From Prorocentrum cordatum (Eukaryota; Sar; Dinophyceae; Prorocentrales; Prorocentraceae): a stretch of DNA of 60,000 nucleotides. The notes beneath the pieces were generated by a model. The model had not been told where the DNA came from, did no database searches, and saw only the letters and a list, made by a program, of their open reading frames with translations. How positions within the stretch are numbered: position 1 is the first letter of the stretch; every line of letters begins with the position of its first letter. Below are positions 27,532-38,670 of this stretch, in pieces. The position numbers and the translations under genes are program-made. The stretch covers positions 601,593 through 661,592 of the forward strand of contig CAUYUJ010014771.1 of assembly GCA_963575745.1 (NCBI GenBank), given 5' to 3'.

Positions 27532-28937
27532 TCCAGCGCGCGGCTCATGGCATTGGCAGACCATGCCCGACATCAGGGCGAGAACTGCGCTAAGAACGGT
27601 CACGAGCAGTCCCGCCCGTCAGAGGAGCAGGCGGCAGCTTTCAGAGACATCGTTGCAGAGCTTACTTAAAGGCAGCACGCATGGTCTCGCCGGCGCTTGC
27701 AATCCCCCCCCCCCCCCTCCTCACCCCGCCCCCCGCTTATTTGCCTCCTCCTCGCCTTCTTCCTCCTCCTCATCGTCCGCCGCCCTCATCTGCGACGATT
27801 CGCAGCGGCCTGGCTGCTTGGGGCCCCTCGACGAGAATGAAATCTAAGGCTCGGAATTGTAGTTTTTCCCTTGAGTACGAGGTTCCCGGGCGCTCCCGGG
27901 TGGCCCCCGACTATATTGATTGATTATGTAAGAAGGCTCAGATCGGCCCCCGGGTCGCTCCCGGGCTGCCCCTGGGCCCGAAAACCCGACGAAGAGGTCG
28001 CGCGCGATTTTGGGCAAAATCATTTTGGATTATCCAGCGAACTCTAAATCGGCCCGCCGTGGAGGGCATTAAGATCTCAGTGGGCTTGCGGAGTCCCTTC
28101 GGCGGTGCTGCGAGGTCCTTCTAAGGTTTCCGAGGTCCTGCAGCCCTGATGGGTCTCAGCGGGTAGCTCTTAGATCGCCGCCGTCGTCGTCGGCGCCGCA
28201 TTGGACGGGGCGGGGGAGGAAAAGGGCGAGAGGGAGGAAGTGCGTCGGAGGAGCGACTCCAGTGACATATGGAGGAGATGGGGAGGAGGAGGGCAGGGGC
28301 AAAACGAGCGGTTGGGAAGGACTTCGACCTGCGCCTAGCTCTGCGTTGCTCAGCCTGCTCAGCGGCCCAGAGACCAGGCAGACTCTCCATGGACGCGGCT
28401 GTCAGCCGCCCTCGCCTTCATATGGTTCAGGGGCAGTCAGGTCCTGGTGCCAGCACGCGCATTCCCGTTCTCAGGCTGCCGCCATGCCATCCCGCGAGGA
28501 TTGCGCCGCGTGTCTGGGTGCTTGGGAGGGTCTGGGGTCTTGGGGCGTGACGCGCCCGTGCGTGCGCGTGCTTCTTCTGGTCCCTGCGGCGACGTCGCCT
28601 CGGGATCGTTGCGCGACCCCGTCTTGGGTTGTTTCCACTGCGTTCTCGGCGGGCTCTTGGGGCGTCGAGGGTTTTGGCGATATCCGCATCCTCCTCCTCC
28701 AACTTATGCTTGCAGGGTGGGTTGCTTGGATCCACCCTGGAAGGCCATCGTGATCTTATGTGGGCCCTCTTGGGGGCCTCAGGGAAGTCTCGATGGGTGC
28801 CTGTCCATGCCCCTCCTCATTCCCCCCCCGCTCGTTCTGCCCTTGCCGCTGCTCCTGCTCGCTGCTCCTCTGCTCTTACCGCGTTCCCCATTCGGCTCTC
28901 GCGCGCGCTCCCCAACTGCTGATGCTGCCCCACAGCC
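27532..28937. other. No gene defended; pyrimidine tracts and short inverted repeats
   Basis: Includes an intron-like C/T tract (27,700-27,790), CCCGGGCGCTCCCGGG-type inverted repeats (27,885-27,975) and a second C/T tract (28,800-28,920). Long frames at 28,447-28,760 are not convincing. Confidence 0.5.
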
Positions 28938-29087
28938 GAGCTGGATTAGTAGGTCGACCCCTCCAAATCAAAGGGTGCCCGTGCGCCCTGTGCCCCGCGA
29001 CCCATGCTTCTACGTTCGTATGGCACTGTGGCCCATCGGGAGAGTCTCGCGCCCTCTCGCGCGCCCTCTTCAACCCGCCCCGACTGT
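28938..29087 (+). repeat. About 150-bp dispersed repeat, copy 2
   Basis: Second copy of the element at 26,311-26,460, about 100 bp before the DNA methyltransferase remnant. Confidence 0.85.
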
Positions 29088-29197
29088 GTGTGATGGGCCT
29101 CCCTCGGCCACAGCCATCAGTGAGATCAGGTTGTTGCGCTGTGGCGCTGTCGAGGTCATTCCACCCGCCGCCGCTTCAATGTGACTCCAACGTTTTC

Positions 29198-30316
29198 CCA
29201 GATCGCCCATGGGCTGCTGCCTTTCGCGCCCATCTGGCGGGGGCCATCAGGCGAGTCCGAGTGATCTCGCCCTGCGTTGGAGCGAACGCCCCCGCTCGCG
29301 CGGCGCTAGAGATGGGCATGCCATGGGAAGGCGCGGGTGACTACGAAGTGAACATAGCTCTGCAGTCAACGCTGGAACTGTTGGCAAAGGGCACGAGCAC
29401 TATCCACCTCGGCAAGAGGCTGGGAGACATCTCACAGGCCCCCTTCGACGCATTGGATTTGGAGGCGGATGGCTTTGTTTCGGGCCCACCTTGCCCTCCA
29501 TATTCTACCATGGGACAACGCCTGTTGGAGATGGACCCACGTTCAACAGCATGTGTGACAGTGGCGCTTTGGATCATACAAAAGGTCAAGCACGGCAAGC
29601 TGCTCTGGTGGATCATCGAGAACGTGCGTGGCATCCGCAAGCGGCGCCGAGGTGATTCCGAATCGTTTGCTGATTGGTTCGTTCGTGAAATGATGTCAGC
29701 CATGCCCGCCGGCTGGAAGGTAGACGCCGTGGAGTTCAACAGCGCCCACTGCGACCGACCTCAGTATCGGCCCCCGTCTGTTGTTCATTGGGGCACCCCC
29801 TAGGTCGAGGGGGGCGGCTTTGCAGCGACGTGTCTTGAATGCAGGATGTGCCGAACGCCCGCAAGTCGACATCATTCACTTTCTGGGCCCGACGGCTTCT
29901 GCTCAGGATTTCCCCGATCTGAGCCCGATGCAACAAGTGTACGCGCTCGAGCACCTGGCTCAGTTCCAACAGGAGGTGGGCGAAGGCAGGTATGTCGCAA
30001 TAGTCGACGGGGCCGCGGGGCCCGCTCGGGAGAACAGAGGGTTGCTACACAGTGGGTGGCACTAAAACGTTGAGGACGAGTTGTTCTCACCTCTGCATCT
30101 TACCGTCGAGTTCATTGGTGGGCACCTGTGGTGCTAAAGGCCGTTTGCTCAGCCGCGCAGAGACATGCAGGATGGTTGGTTCCAGGCTCACTTGAAGCGC
30201 TGACCGATCCAGGGGTGGACGTTGGCGTGGGCAACGCTATGCCAGTCCCACTGATCGGCGCCACCATGTTCCTTGTCTTGCGCGCGCGGGTTGAAGCTAT
30301 TCGGGGGCTGCTTTGA
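29198..30316 (+). pseudogene. C5 DNA (cytosine) methyltransferase, frameshifted but with its motifs preserved
   Basis: C5-methyltransferases place a methyl group on cytosine in DNA. Motif I region: RVRVISPCVGANAPARAALE (29,252 on). Motif IV: FVSGPPCPPYSTMGQR with the nucleophilic Cys at 29,492-29,494. Motif VI: LWWIIENVRGI (Glu at 29,618). Motif VIII: CDRPQYR followed, one frame on, by LFIGAPPRSRG; five Cs at 29,771-29,775, where four would keep frame, explain the shift. After a further shift near 30,005 the target-recognition end reads TLRTSCSHLCIL and RLLSRAETCRMVG. After a third shift motif X reads VGVGNAMPVPLIGATM (30,223 on), ending at TGA. An AG at 29,196 could be a splice acceptor. It is a recent pseudogene, or an intact gene with one-base sequence errors. 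Confidence 0.85.
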
Positions 30317-31200
30317 GTGCTCGCCGTCAGCTAGCAGATTTCAGATTCGACGTCAGCCTGCCGGGTGCAGGGGCGCCTGCCGCGCCCGGGCGAGTCTGGG
30401 ATGCCATTTGGGCACGCTGTGGGCCCCAAAACAGCATGGGGCTTCATGCGATCACATTCCCCGCTTCCCCCTCGGCAAACTAGGTCGCCATGGAACGATG
30501 CGGTTCTCTGTCAGTCTCCAGTGCTCTTCCGCGGGCTGGCCCTTCTGAGAACCATGCAGTGCCCGAAAATATCTGTTCCTCGGGAGTTCCACTGCGCGCG
30601 AGGCACCATGGGCCTTTGCGAACACATAGCTGCAAATATCTGGGGCCAGGTTGGCGACCCCCCACCCCCCCCTTCCCCCCTTCATTTCTCCTGCCTCTTC
30701 CCTGCTCTCCACTTCCTCATCCTCCGCCCCCTGTCCGCCCTCCTCCCTTTACCTCCTTCCGCCTCGCCTTCCCCCCTCGCCTCGCCCGCGGGAGAGATCG
30801 ACCCTTCGGCCCCGAGCACGCGCGAGGTCGAACGTGTGGGTCTATGAGATATGAGCAAATACCTAGCGAATTGCGCAAATGACAAATGGCAATGCTGTCG
30901 AGGAGTTCTACGCAATCAAAAAGCAAAATCAGTAAACGCAATGATAAAGCATTGTCTGCTCAGCGATGCTAATATTGAAAACGGCCAGCAACTCTTGCAT
31001 GATTAGCTCGCCCACCGCCTATCCACCCCTCTTCCTCGATCAGGTTGTCGGCTGAGTATCTGGTGTTTTTTTCGGTGACACGCACGCTCCAAATCAACCC
31101 ATCATCCGAGGGCGTGTCGGGGGTGTCGGGAACGGCGACGCCAGGGAACGCCTCTGCTAGCGGAACGCCGTAGGCGTCTTCGATCTAGACGTACACGCAC
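30317..31200. other. No gene seen; pyrimidine tract and unique sequence
   Basis: Contains a 130-bp C/T tract (30,655-30,785) followed by AT-richer sequence (30,850-31,010). Confidence 0.5.
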
Positions 31201-31204
31201 ACAT

Positions 31205-31268
31205 ACATACATCTACAGTGCCGGTATGTATGTATGTATGTATGTAAGTATGTATGTATGTATGTATA

Positions 31269-31307
<39 letters not shown>

Positions 31308-31315
31308 ATGTATAC
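31205..31315 (+). repeat. (GTAT)n / (AT)n microsatellite
   Basis: TACA and GTAT units flank a run of about 18 AT dinucleotides. (ACAT) units at 31,200 and (GTAT) units at 31,225 on make it partly self-complementary. Confidence 0.95.
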
Positions 31316-31479
31316 ATATGCACACATGTGCGCACGATTGCGTTGGCGCTTCGCGCCACGCGCCTTGGTCATTAAAGCTTCGCATCTGGTGGCACCTGGC
31401 GTCATTGTATGTAGCCTTTCAAGTTTGGCCGGTTCTTTCAGGTTCCCTCACGTGTCCTTTATCCTCTTGCACGGGGTGT

Positions 31480-32300
31480 CTAGAGTTCCGACCATTTTAT
31501 TCCGCGTCGCACACACACACCCTCCCCGCGTCCCCAGCGCCAGAGTGGGGCTCCCGCGCCGTGGCTCTCTGCCCCGAGCTCCCCCGCCCCAGCGCCCCAG
31601 CGGGAGCCCCGCCCACCGCCCCCTCGTCCACGAACGTATTCCTCGTCGCACATCCCCCCCCGCCCCGCGTCCCCAGCGCCAGAGTGGGACCCCCGCGCCG
31701 TGGCCCTCTGCATGCCCCGAGCCCCCCCCGCGTCCCCAGCGCCCCAGCGGGGGGCCCGCCCATTGCCCCCTCCGCCACGAACGCTTTATTCACCGTCGCA
31801 CACACCCCGTCCCCCCGCTTCCCCAGCGTCAGAGTGGGACCCCCGCGCCGTGGCTCTCTGCCCCGAGGCCCCCCGCGTCGCCAGCGCCCCAGCGGGAACC
31901 CCGCCCACGGCCCCCTCCGCCACGAACGTTTTATTCCGCGTCGCGACGCGCCCCCCCCCCACACCTCCAGCGCCCCAGTGAGGGCTCCGCCCTGTGCCCC
32001 CTCCGCCCCGACAATTTTATTCCGCGTCGCGACGCACACCACCTCCCCCCCCCGTCCCCAGCGCCCCACTTGGACCCCCGCCCCGTGGCCCTTTGCCCCA
32101 AGCCCCGCCCAATGCCCCCTCCGCCCCGACCATTTTATTCTGCGTCGCGACGCACAGTGCCTCCCCCCCCTCCTCTCCGCGCCCCCAGCGCCCCAGTCGG
32201 ACCTCCGCCCCGTGCCCCTTCCGCTCCGAGCACTTTATTCCGCACCGCGACGCACGCCACCTCCCCCCCTTCTCCCCACCTGGGATTTGGGCCCCGTTGC
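31480..32300 (+). repeat. GC-rich minisatellite, seven units of about 85-148 bp
   Basis: The landmark TTATTCCGCGTCGC (or a variant) begins at about 31,497, 31,638, 31,786, 31,930, 32,015, 32,130 and 32,233. Each unit also holds CCCCAGCGCC and GACCCCCGCGCCGTGG-like blocks. Deletion of inner blocks explains the shorter units. Long open frames on both strands are by-products of composition. Confidence 0.88.
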
Positions 32301-32339
32301 TGGGCCCGGAGGGGCGATGTCTTGCCCCCTCTTCCCTCC

Positions 32340-32600
32340 TCCTCCTCCACCTCCTCCTCCCCCCTTCCTTTTTGTGCAGGAGCCATGGCACACGTGCCAT
32401 TTGTTTGCTCTTGCTCGTGCGCCTGCGCCACCCCCTTTTTCCCAACCATCCTGTGGTGTTGGGTCCTCGTTTTGAAAAAGAAAGCGCCACGCGTCACTCA
32501 CTCACTCCTCCTCCCACTCCTCCCACTCACTCCTCCGCCACCTCCTCCCCCGCCACCCCTTCCTCCTTCCTCCCTGCGTTTCGCCCACCCAGTACAACGC
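32340..32600 (+). other. Pyrimidine-rich tracts, intron-like
   Basis: CCTCCTCCTCC tracts at 32,336-32,370 and 32,505-32,580 lie on either side of a short unique stretch. No exon identified. Confidence 0.4.
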
Positions 32601-32880
32601 TTCGTGGCCCCATAGGGAATTCCACCGAAGGCCCCACTGCCACCGCCCGCATGCATCACCCACACCCATTTCGGCACACCCCTCACACGTTTCGTGGCCC
32701 ATATGGAGTTCCATCGAAGGCCCCAGTGCCACCGCCCGCATGCGTCACCCACCAATTTCGGCACACCCCTCACACGCTTCGTGGCCGCATATGGAGCTCC
32801 AACGAAGGCCCCGGTGCCACCGCCCGCATGCGTCACCCACACCCATTTCGACACACCGCTCACACGTTTCGGGCCAGTGC
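32600..32880 (-). repeat. 88-bp superfamily array, inverted orientation
   Basis: CGAAGGCCCC recurs at 32,626, 32,715 and 32,803 (periods 89 and 88). The reverse complement carries CGAAATGGGTG, GACGCATGCGGGC, CTTCGTTGGAGCTCC and GGCCACGAA, in the same order as the arrays at 12.8 and 21.5 kb. Confidence 0.85.
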
Positions 32881-32959
32881 GAGGTCATGAAGTCTTTTTG
32901 TCCATGCGCCGATCCAAGTGGACGAGGCTGGGACAGGATCACAATGCAGGGCTCATTTC

Positions 32960-33150
32960 GACTCCACCGATTCGATTCGATTCGATGTCGATGTTTTCCG
33001 ATTCCGATTCGATTGAGTTTCGGATTCCGATTTGGATTCCGACGGAGGCCTAACAGCCTGCCGATTTCGAAATATTCGATTTCTCCCAGCTTGGCTGTCG
33101 GTTTCCGTTGGTCCGATTCATTTGTATCGCCGATCCGACTTATCGATTCG
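32960..33150 (+). repeat. GATTC-rich simple sequence
   Basis: Many imperfect TTCGATTCGATT and GATTCCGATT words; no coding potential. Confidence 0.8.
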
Positions 33151-33429
33151 ATCTTGGGTCTCCTGCAGGATCATCATGAGTTGTTTTGGGCCCACGTGAG
33201 GGGATGACGATCCCCCTCCGTTTTGACTTTTAATTGCTCTGGCCAAGGCCGAGCCGCTTGAAATCACGAGCTGACAGACTCAGCATGAAGTGGGGTCATT
33301 TACAAGAAAGGTTTACAAGGCTGGGACCTCAACATGAAATCCAGCCTGAGTTGGTGAAGGTGGGCATGCAATGGGCATCAACATGAAGTGCCGCCTTCGT
33401 CGGCGTTGCTTGCTGCGTGCGTCGATGCC

Positions 33430-33740
33430 TGGCGCCTCTCTGGGGCCTCTTGAGGGCCTCTTCGGGGTCTTTTGGGAGGCTCTCGGCGGCTTCTTGGAGC
33501 ATCTTGGGGGCTTCTCGGGAGCGTCGCAGGGGCTTCGTGAGGCCTCGTGGGGATGCCCTCGGGCTCCCAGGGTTTCTTGGAAAGCTTCGTGGAGCTTCTT
33601 GTTGACTTCTTGGGAGCTCCTTTGGGGCCTCTTCGGGTTTCTCGGGTGCCTCTGTGGGGCCTCGTCGAGGCGTCGCGGGGGCCTTTTGTGCCGTCTTGGA
33701 ACTGTCGAGGGACCTTTGGGGTCGTCGTGAACGTTGTGAA
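33430..33740 (+). repeat. GGGGCCTCTTGG-type quasi-periodic repeat block
   Basis: GGGGCCTCTTCGGGG-like words of 10-15 bp repeat with poor fidelity. Trp/Gly/Leu-rich frames on + and Pro/Arg-rich frames on - follow from the repeat. Confidence 0.75.
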
Positions 33741-35100
33741 GACGATCAAGGCGAGGGCATTTACCATGTGCAAGCAATGCAGTACGTGTTTGATTGGTTT
33801 TGCTTCTCGCAGGTGTCCTGCGAAGCGTCTTGTTGCCTTTTCGGGCGCTCATAGAACTCCATGGTGACAGTTTTCGATGAAACGTAGAGCTGGGGTGGGG
33901 ACCACCTTGTTTGACTGACGGGCAAGACGCGTCGCCATGGGAAAACGAGGAAAGGGGAGCGGGCGGCTAGGCGCCTGGGAGCGGGCGGAATCCACGGACC
34001 AGTGCGTCCGTTTACTCAGTATTTGGACACATTTTCTGTTTGGGAGGTAAACAAAACGCAGGGGCATGCATCCTATAATGATTGCGTGTTGGGTGTCATG
34101 CGTCGGGGGGAGGAGCGTAGCAATTGCTTCGCAAGAAGCAACATGTGAAAACGGAAAAGCCCAACATTCTCCAACCGCTGCATGCGCGGTGGCGGATACT
34201 GATTTCTACACTTGTATTTAAGTTATACATGCATGCATGATGCGCGTATGTACATGTGTGGTTGCGCAAATCCAGGAGATCGCCGAGAAGGGCACGGCGT
34301 ACTTTGGGGAGGCCCGGCTTGGGGGGGTGAAGCGAGGTTCGAACGTGGGGCCGATCTTGAGCATACCCACAGGGGTTAAGAAGCGAGCGAATTTTCGGTT
34401 TCGCGGAAAGTTGGTCGACCTGCACTAAGGAGGAAGCAAGTCCAAAGCAGAGCGACGCACACCGGGACGGCGGCGGCGAAGCAGACTCACACACCAGCCC
34501 TAAAGGCGGCACTCTCTGGGTGACGGCACGATTGCGTCTCCCCGCCGCGACTTGGCAGAAGCTCGGGAGCGAGGTGCTGACGGGAGCGGGCTCCCAAGAT
34601 CCCTGGATGGGAGGGGGTGCAGGGTCCAAGGTTGGGGGGTTCTTGGAGGGGCAGGGCGCGGAAGGTGGAGGAGGAAGGAAAAGGAGGGGAAGAGAAGGTC
34701 GAGGATAAGGACGAAGAGGATGATAGGGGGGTAGACTGCTAGCTGGGAGGGGATGCTGTCCGAGGTGTCCGCCCCTTGGTGGAGCTTCCGCGACGTCCAG
34801 AAAGCATCAATGGCTGCTGCTGGGGGAAGTGCACTAAACGGGGCAGATATAAATCAGATGGAGAAGGGATGACGGAGGACGATGCAGCAGGAGGAGCGAT
34901 CAGCGAGTACATAGGAGGGGGAGAGAGAGAGAGGAGCAGCGAGGAGCGAAGTAGGAACGGTGGGCGAGGACGGTGGATCGATGAGGAAGGAGGGACGAGG
35001 ACGGGGCATAAGGAAAAGGAGGGCGAGAAGTGGAGAGGAGCAGGCGGAGAGGAGGTGGTGGAGGACGGTGGAGCGACGAGGGAGACGGGAGAAGGTCCTC
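33741..35100. other. No gene defended; purine-rich tract
   Basis: Unique sequence to about 34,560, then GGA/GAGG-rich sequence to 35,100 (intron-like for a reverse-strand gene). The purine tract ends in an 11-bp inverted repeat (GAGGGAGACGG at 35,078 with CCGTCTCCCTC at 35,103), after which the strand bias flips to pyrimidine. Confidence 0.5.
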
Positions 35101-35197
35101 CACCGTCTCCCTCCTAGCCCGCGTGCCTCTTCCTTCTCGTCCCCTTCCCCCTCCACTGGCCCGCCCTCTTCCTCATTCTACGCCCTCGCCCCCCCAC

Positions 35198-35268
35198 CAC
35201 CCTCCTCCTCCTCCTCCTCCTCCTCCTCCTCCTCCTCCTCCTCCTCCTCCTCCTCCTCCTCTGCTTTC
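35198..35268 (+). repeat. (CTC/TCC)n microsatellite
   Basis: About 23 trinucleotide units, continuing the pyrimidine-rich side of the purine/pyrimidine switch at 35,100. Confidence 0.95.
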
Positions 35269-35370
35269 TCGCCCTGCTTCCGCTAGATCCCTGCCTCCTC
35301 TGCTCTCGCGCGGAGAATGCTTCCGCTCTCGCGTTTTTTCGCCGCGTCCCCGTTCCCGCCCCGATGCCCC

Positions 35371-35453
<83 letters not shown>

Positions 35454-35503
35454 GATGATGAGGATGAGGATGATGATGATGATGATGATGATGTTGATGA
35501 TCG

Positions 35504-35578
<75 letters not shown>

Positions 35579-35580
35579 GT
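35371..35580. repeat. (GAT)n followed by (ATC)n: very large inverted repeat
   Basis: GAT/ATG units run from 35,371 to about 35,500 with a few interruptions, then CAT/ATC units to 35,578. The blocks are reverse complements, so one strand can fold on itself for tens of base pairs around GATGATCGTCATC near 35,500. A further ATC run is at 35,617-35,692. Confidence 0.95.
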
Positions 35581-35616
35581 ACGAGCTAGGAGCTCCTGAC
35601 CCCTTCAGACGTGGGG

Positions 35617-35655
<39 letters not shown>

Positions 35656-35692
35656 GTCCTCCTCCTCCTCCTCATCATCATTATCATCATCA
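35617..35692 (+). repeat. (CAT)n / (CTC)n microsatellite
   Basis: Second ATC-type run with an inner CTCCTC block, separated from the inverted repeat by about 37 bp of unique sequence. Confidence 0.95.
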
Positions 35693-35699
35693 TCGAGCT

Positions 35700-37215
35700 C
35701 GCCCAGACCCCCGCGCCTCCAGTTCCCCCGCCTGCCGAGGGCCACGCCCGCCAGTCTTCATGCTTTCCCTGCGGGAAGGCTCGGCTTCGCGCAAGAGTGA
35801 CCCTTCTCAAGCAGTGGCGGAGCGTGCTGACTCGCCTCCAGGCCCACCAAAGAACTCTCTACGAACCCTCTGTGGGTTGCACGGAGTGTTCTGAGAACAA
35901 TTCTGGCTCAGGCAGTCTTGCTTTCACCGATCCCTTTATATTCTAAGAACACTGATCTCAGTATTACAACACGGTTCGTTCTAAGAATATTTCGGGTGTA
36001 GGCATAAAGGAATGCCGGGACGGTCGGTCCTTGCTCATTTCGGGGGCCTCGAGACAGGGGTGGGTGCAAACGGGGTTCAGCCAGAGCGCTGGATCTTGCA
36101 GGTTCTTGCAGAGCCCGGAGTGCATGGACCCGGGCTAGCGTGCAGGATCTTGCAGGATCCTGCAGGGCCTGACCGCTCCGCGTTTGCATGGACCCTGTGC
36201 CAGTGCGTCTCCGATCAACCGTCGCCAGAGTGGCCTGTGGTGCGTACCCACAGGGGGTCCCTCCAGCGCTGGCCAGACGCGGCCTGCCCGCTTGGGTTCG
36301 GCCCCCCGTGGCGGCGCGCGCGCCAGAGGCCCCGCTCGCGTTGGGGTCGCGCGCACGTGGCGCCGAAGAACAGTCAGGGGAAGCGCGGGAGCAGAGTGTG
36401 ATCAGCTTCGTACACACCCCTTATCCCTATGTTTGACATCACCTTCCTCGGTGCCGATCTGAAGGATTCCCTCAGTTTCTGAGGGCACATCCCTAATTTG
36501 CCATCGCCTTGGGGTTGCCGACTTTCGGGGTAGGGGTGAGCTCGAGGTTGGTTAGAATTTGTCAGCTTCTTCTGTCGAAGCTTGCTGCGCTTTTCTGGTT
36601 GGGCGGTGCTGCTCGGTGCGCGTTCTGTGGCCTGCCCTGTGGGTGGCGACCTCGCGCCCAATGCAGTGGCGCGAGCGGCTTCCTCTGGTGCGCCGCCCGT
36701 CCCTGAGTTGTTATTGAATTTCTCTTGTGACCATGACGGGCTCCAGGAATGTTTCGACATGGTGCCGCTCAGGCTCTGGATCGTGAGCTGGCCGTGAAGT
36801 GCGCCTTCTGATCGTCGCGCTGGCGTCCTTGATCTCCTCCAGTACTCTGTCTCCGTGGGATCTTGAGCGGTACTTAATATCACCCTTTCCCGCTGCTCGG
36901 TTCCATCCGTGGCGGCAGGCCTAGGGGACAAGAAGCGCCGTGGCGAGGGAGGGATGGACACTTGCCGCCAGAACACCCAGCCCCAAGTGCTTTGGGGGGC
37001 GGGGGCGGGAGTGACCCGATGTGGCCCGTCTGCCTCGGCAGTCCCAGACCCAAGGCTTCGTGATTTTTTCAGTGCGGACCCCTGGAGGTCTCGACCCATT
37101 CTGCGGGGCCAGCTCTTCATCCTTAGCCAGTCTATACCAGTCTGTACGGTCCCTGGGCCCAAAGCGAGCCTCTGGAGACCGAAGAATGTGGGTGGAAGCG
37201 TTCTGCCGGGTCTTC
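35700..37215. other. No gene recognised
   Basis: Unique-looking sequence. CTTGCAG/GATCCTGCAGG words repeat at 36,090-36,165. Short frames only. Confidence 0.5.
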
Positions 37216-37216
37216 A

Positions 37217-37811
37217 TTGCGAAGCGAAGGGGGCCCTGGCGAAACCAACATGGAAGGAATACCAGGTGCAGGAGTTGGGCTTGGCATATCACTGTCGGCG
37301 TTCACTGGCGTCGTGATTTCCTACGCAATAGGTCAGACACTGGCGCAACACAAAGCCGAAGTCAGAGGCAGGTTGATGACCATAACTGCACATAGTTCCC
37401 ACATTGGGGCGTGCTGCAAAAGGGTGGTCGGCTTTCTGTGCAAGCATCGCGACACCGTCCAGCACATCAAGCCGACAACGCAGCAGAGCCATACTGCCGC
37501 AGTTGAGGGGGCTACAACGCGAAGTTGTGATGCAGAGTTTCAGGCGGCGGATGCACTATGGGTTGACATGGCGCCGCACAACACCACACGACACGAAGTA
37601 CCAAACAGGCTACGGATCGCCAGTTGCTGATGGAAGTATGAAGTGGTGCCTCGGCAGCGATATGCTTGTCTCGCGTGCACGCCCCGAGTTCGAATACGAG
37701 GATAATTCTCCATACCAGAGTTTAGGAGAAAAGCCTGGCCAGGCAATGCCGCCTGATTTATTCTCCCAGGTCTATATACTGTTATGCGCCATTGCGCCGT
37801 CTGCGCATTGA
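37217..37811 (+). CDS. Unidentified ORF pieces, possibly one small protein in two frames
   Basis: MEGIPGAGVGLGISLSAFTG (37,250 on) contains a hydrophobic stretch that could span a membrane. After a probable frame change, TTPHDTKYQTGYGSPVADGS and ARPEFEYEDNSPYQSLGEK run on to 37,811. No domain recognised. Confidence 0.3.
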
Positions 37812-38123
37812 CCAGTCACAACGCCCGCAGGTTTTCAATGTCCCGCGCACCTACGGCTAATCTTGGTGTATTCCGACGTACAGCCAGGCAACAGGCAAGT
37901 TGGGCGATATTATCGATCACTTTTGATCGGCTCGAACTCATGTGTTAGGGAGTCTGGGGAGGACAGTATGCAAGTCACGGGCGGCATATGCCAAAGGACT
38001 CAGGAGGCAATGTGACCCACATTGCGACCAGGCCAGACACCCTGGCCAACTATTCTGCGCATGTGCAATGGAAATCGACATCCACCTTACAAGCGTTGAG
38101 CCGTCGGGCCCAGAACTAGAGCA

Positions 38124-38240
38124 GTGAAGATGTCGACCATTCCCCGCCAAGAATTCCAGGTGGCAGTCAAGAGATTGAGACTTTTGAAGTCGGCAGGCCC
38201 TGATGATATCCCACCAGCATTCCCAGACAGTGTTGGGACA
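38124..38240 (+). pseudogene. Fragment of non-LTR reverse transcriptase
   Basis: EFQVAVKRLRLLKSAGPDDI matches the opening of LINE reverse transcriptase domains (E--AI--LK--KSPGPDGI). Nothing further of the domain follows in frame; the next 200 bp only loosely resemble coding sequence. Confidence 0.6.
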
Positions 38241-38429
38241 CAGCGAAGATGCGCGCAGCGTCTATGTCAACACTGGCGACGGGGGGGGACAAAATACATC
38301 ATACGCCTGGGATGGCATATGTGCGGGGATTGTTCGGCATAGGGGATCTCTTCTTGACCTACCAATTGTCGAAGAGGCCGTCACATGTGACACCTCTCGT
38401 CTCCGCTGATGGAGGAGCTCTCATGGGGA

Positions 38430-38670
38430 CTAGTTGGGTCGTCTTTGGGCTGTTCTGGGCTCCTGTCGGGCCGTCTTGGGGCCCTTTGGGGCCGTCTTGA
38501 CTTGCGGCCCTCTTGGACCGTCTTTGGGCCATATTCATATGTTTTGGGCTCCCCTGGCTGCCAGAAGGGTCTCTTGGGGCCTTCGTGCGGCTTTCTTCGG
38601 GCCTCCTCGGGCTGTCTCAGGGCCCTCCGAGGTCGTCTTGGGTCCCTCGGATTCGGCTGGACCGAGGTAT
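38430..38670 (+). repeat. CTTGGGCCGT-type repeat block
   Basis: Repeated TCTTGGGGCC and TTTGGGCC words. A shorter relative of the array at 45.6-48.3 kb. Confidence 0.75.

Noticed and set aside
31234-32615. Long + strand frames of 413 and 453 codons.
   Set aside because: They are translations of an (AT)n tract and a Pro/Ala-rich minisatellite; not genes.
35283-35589. Poly-Met and poly-Asp/Ile frames.
   Set aside because: Pure translation of GAT/ATC trinucleotides.
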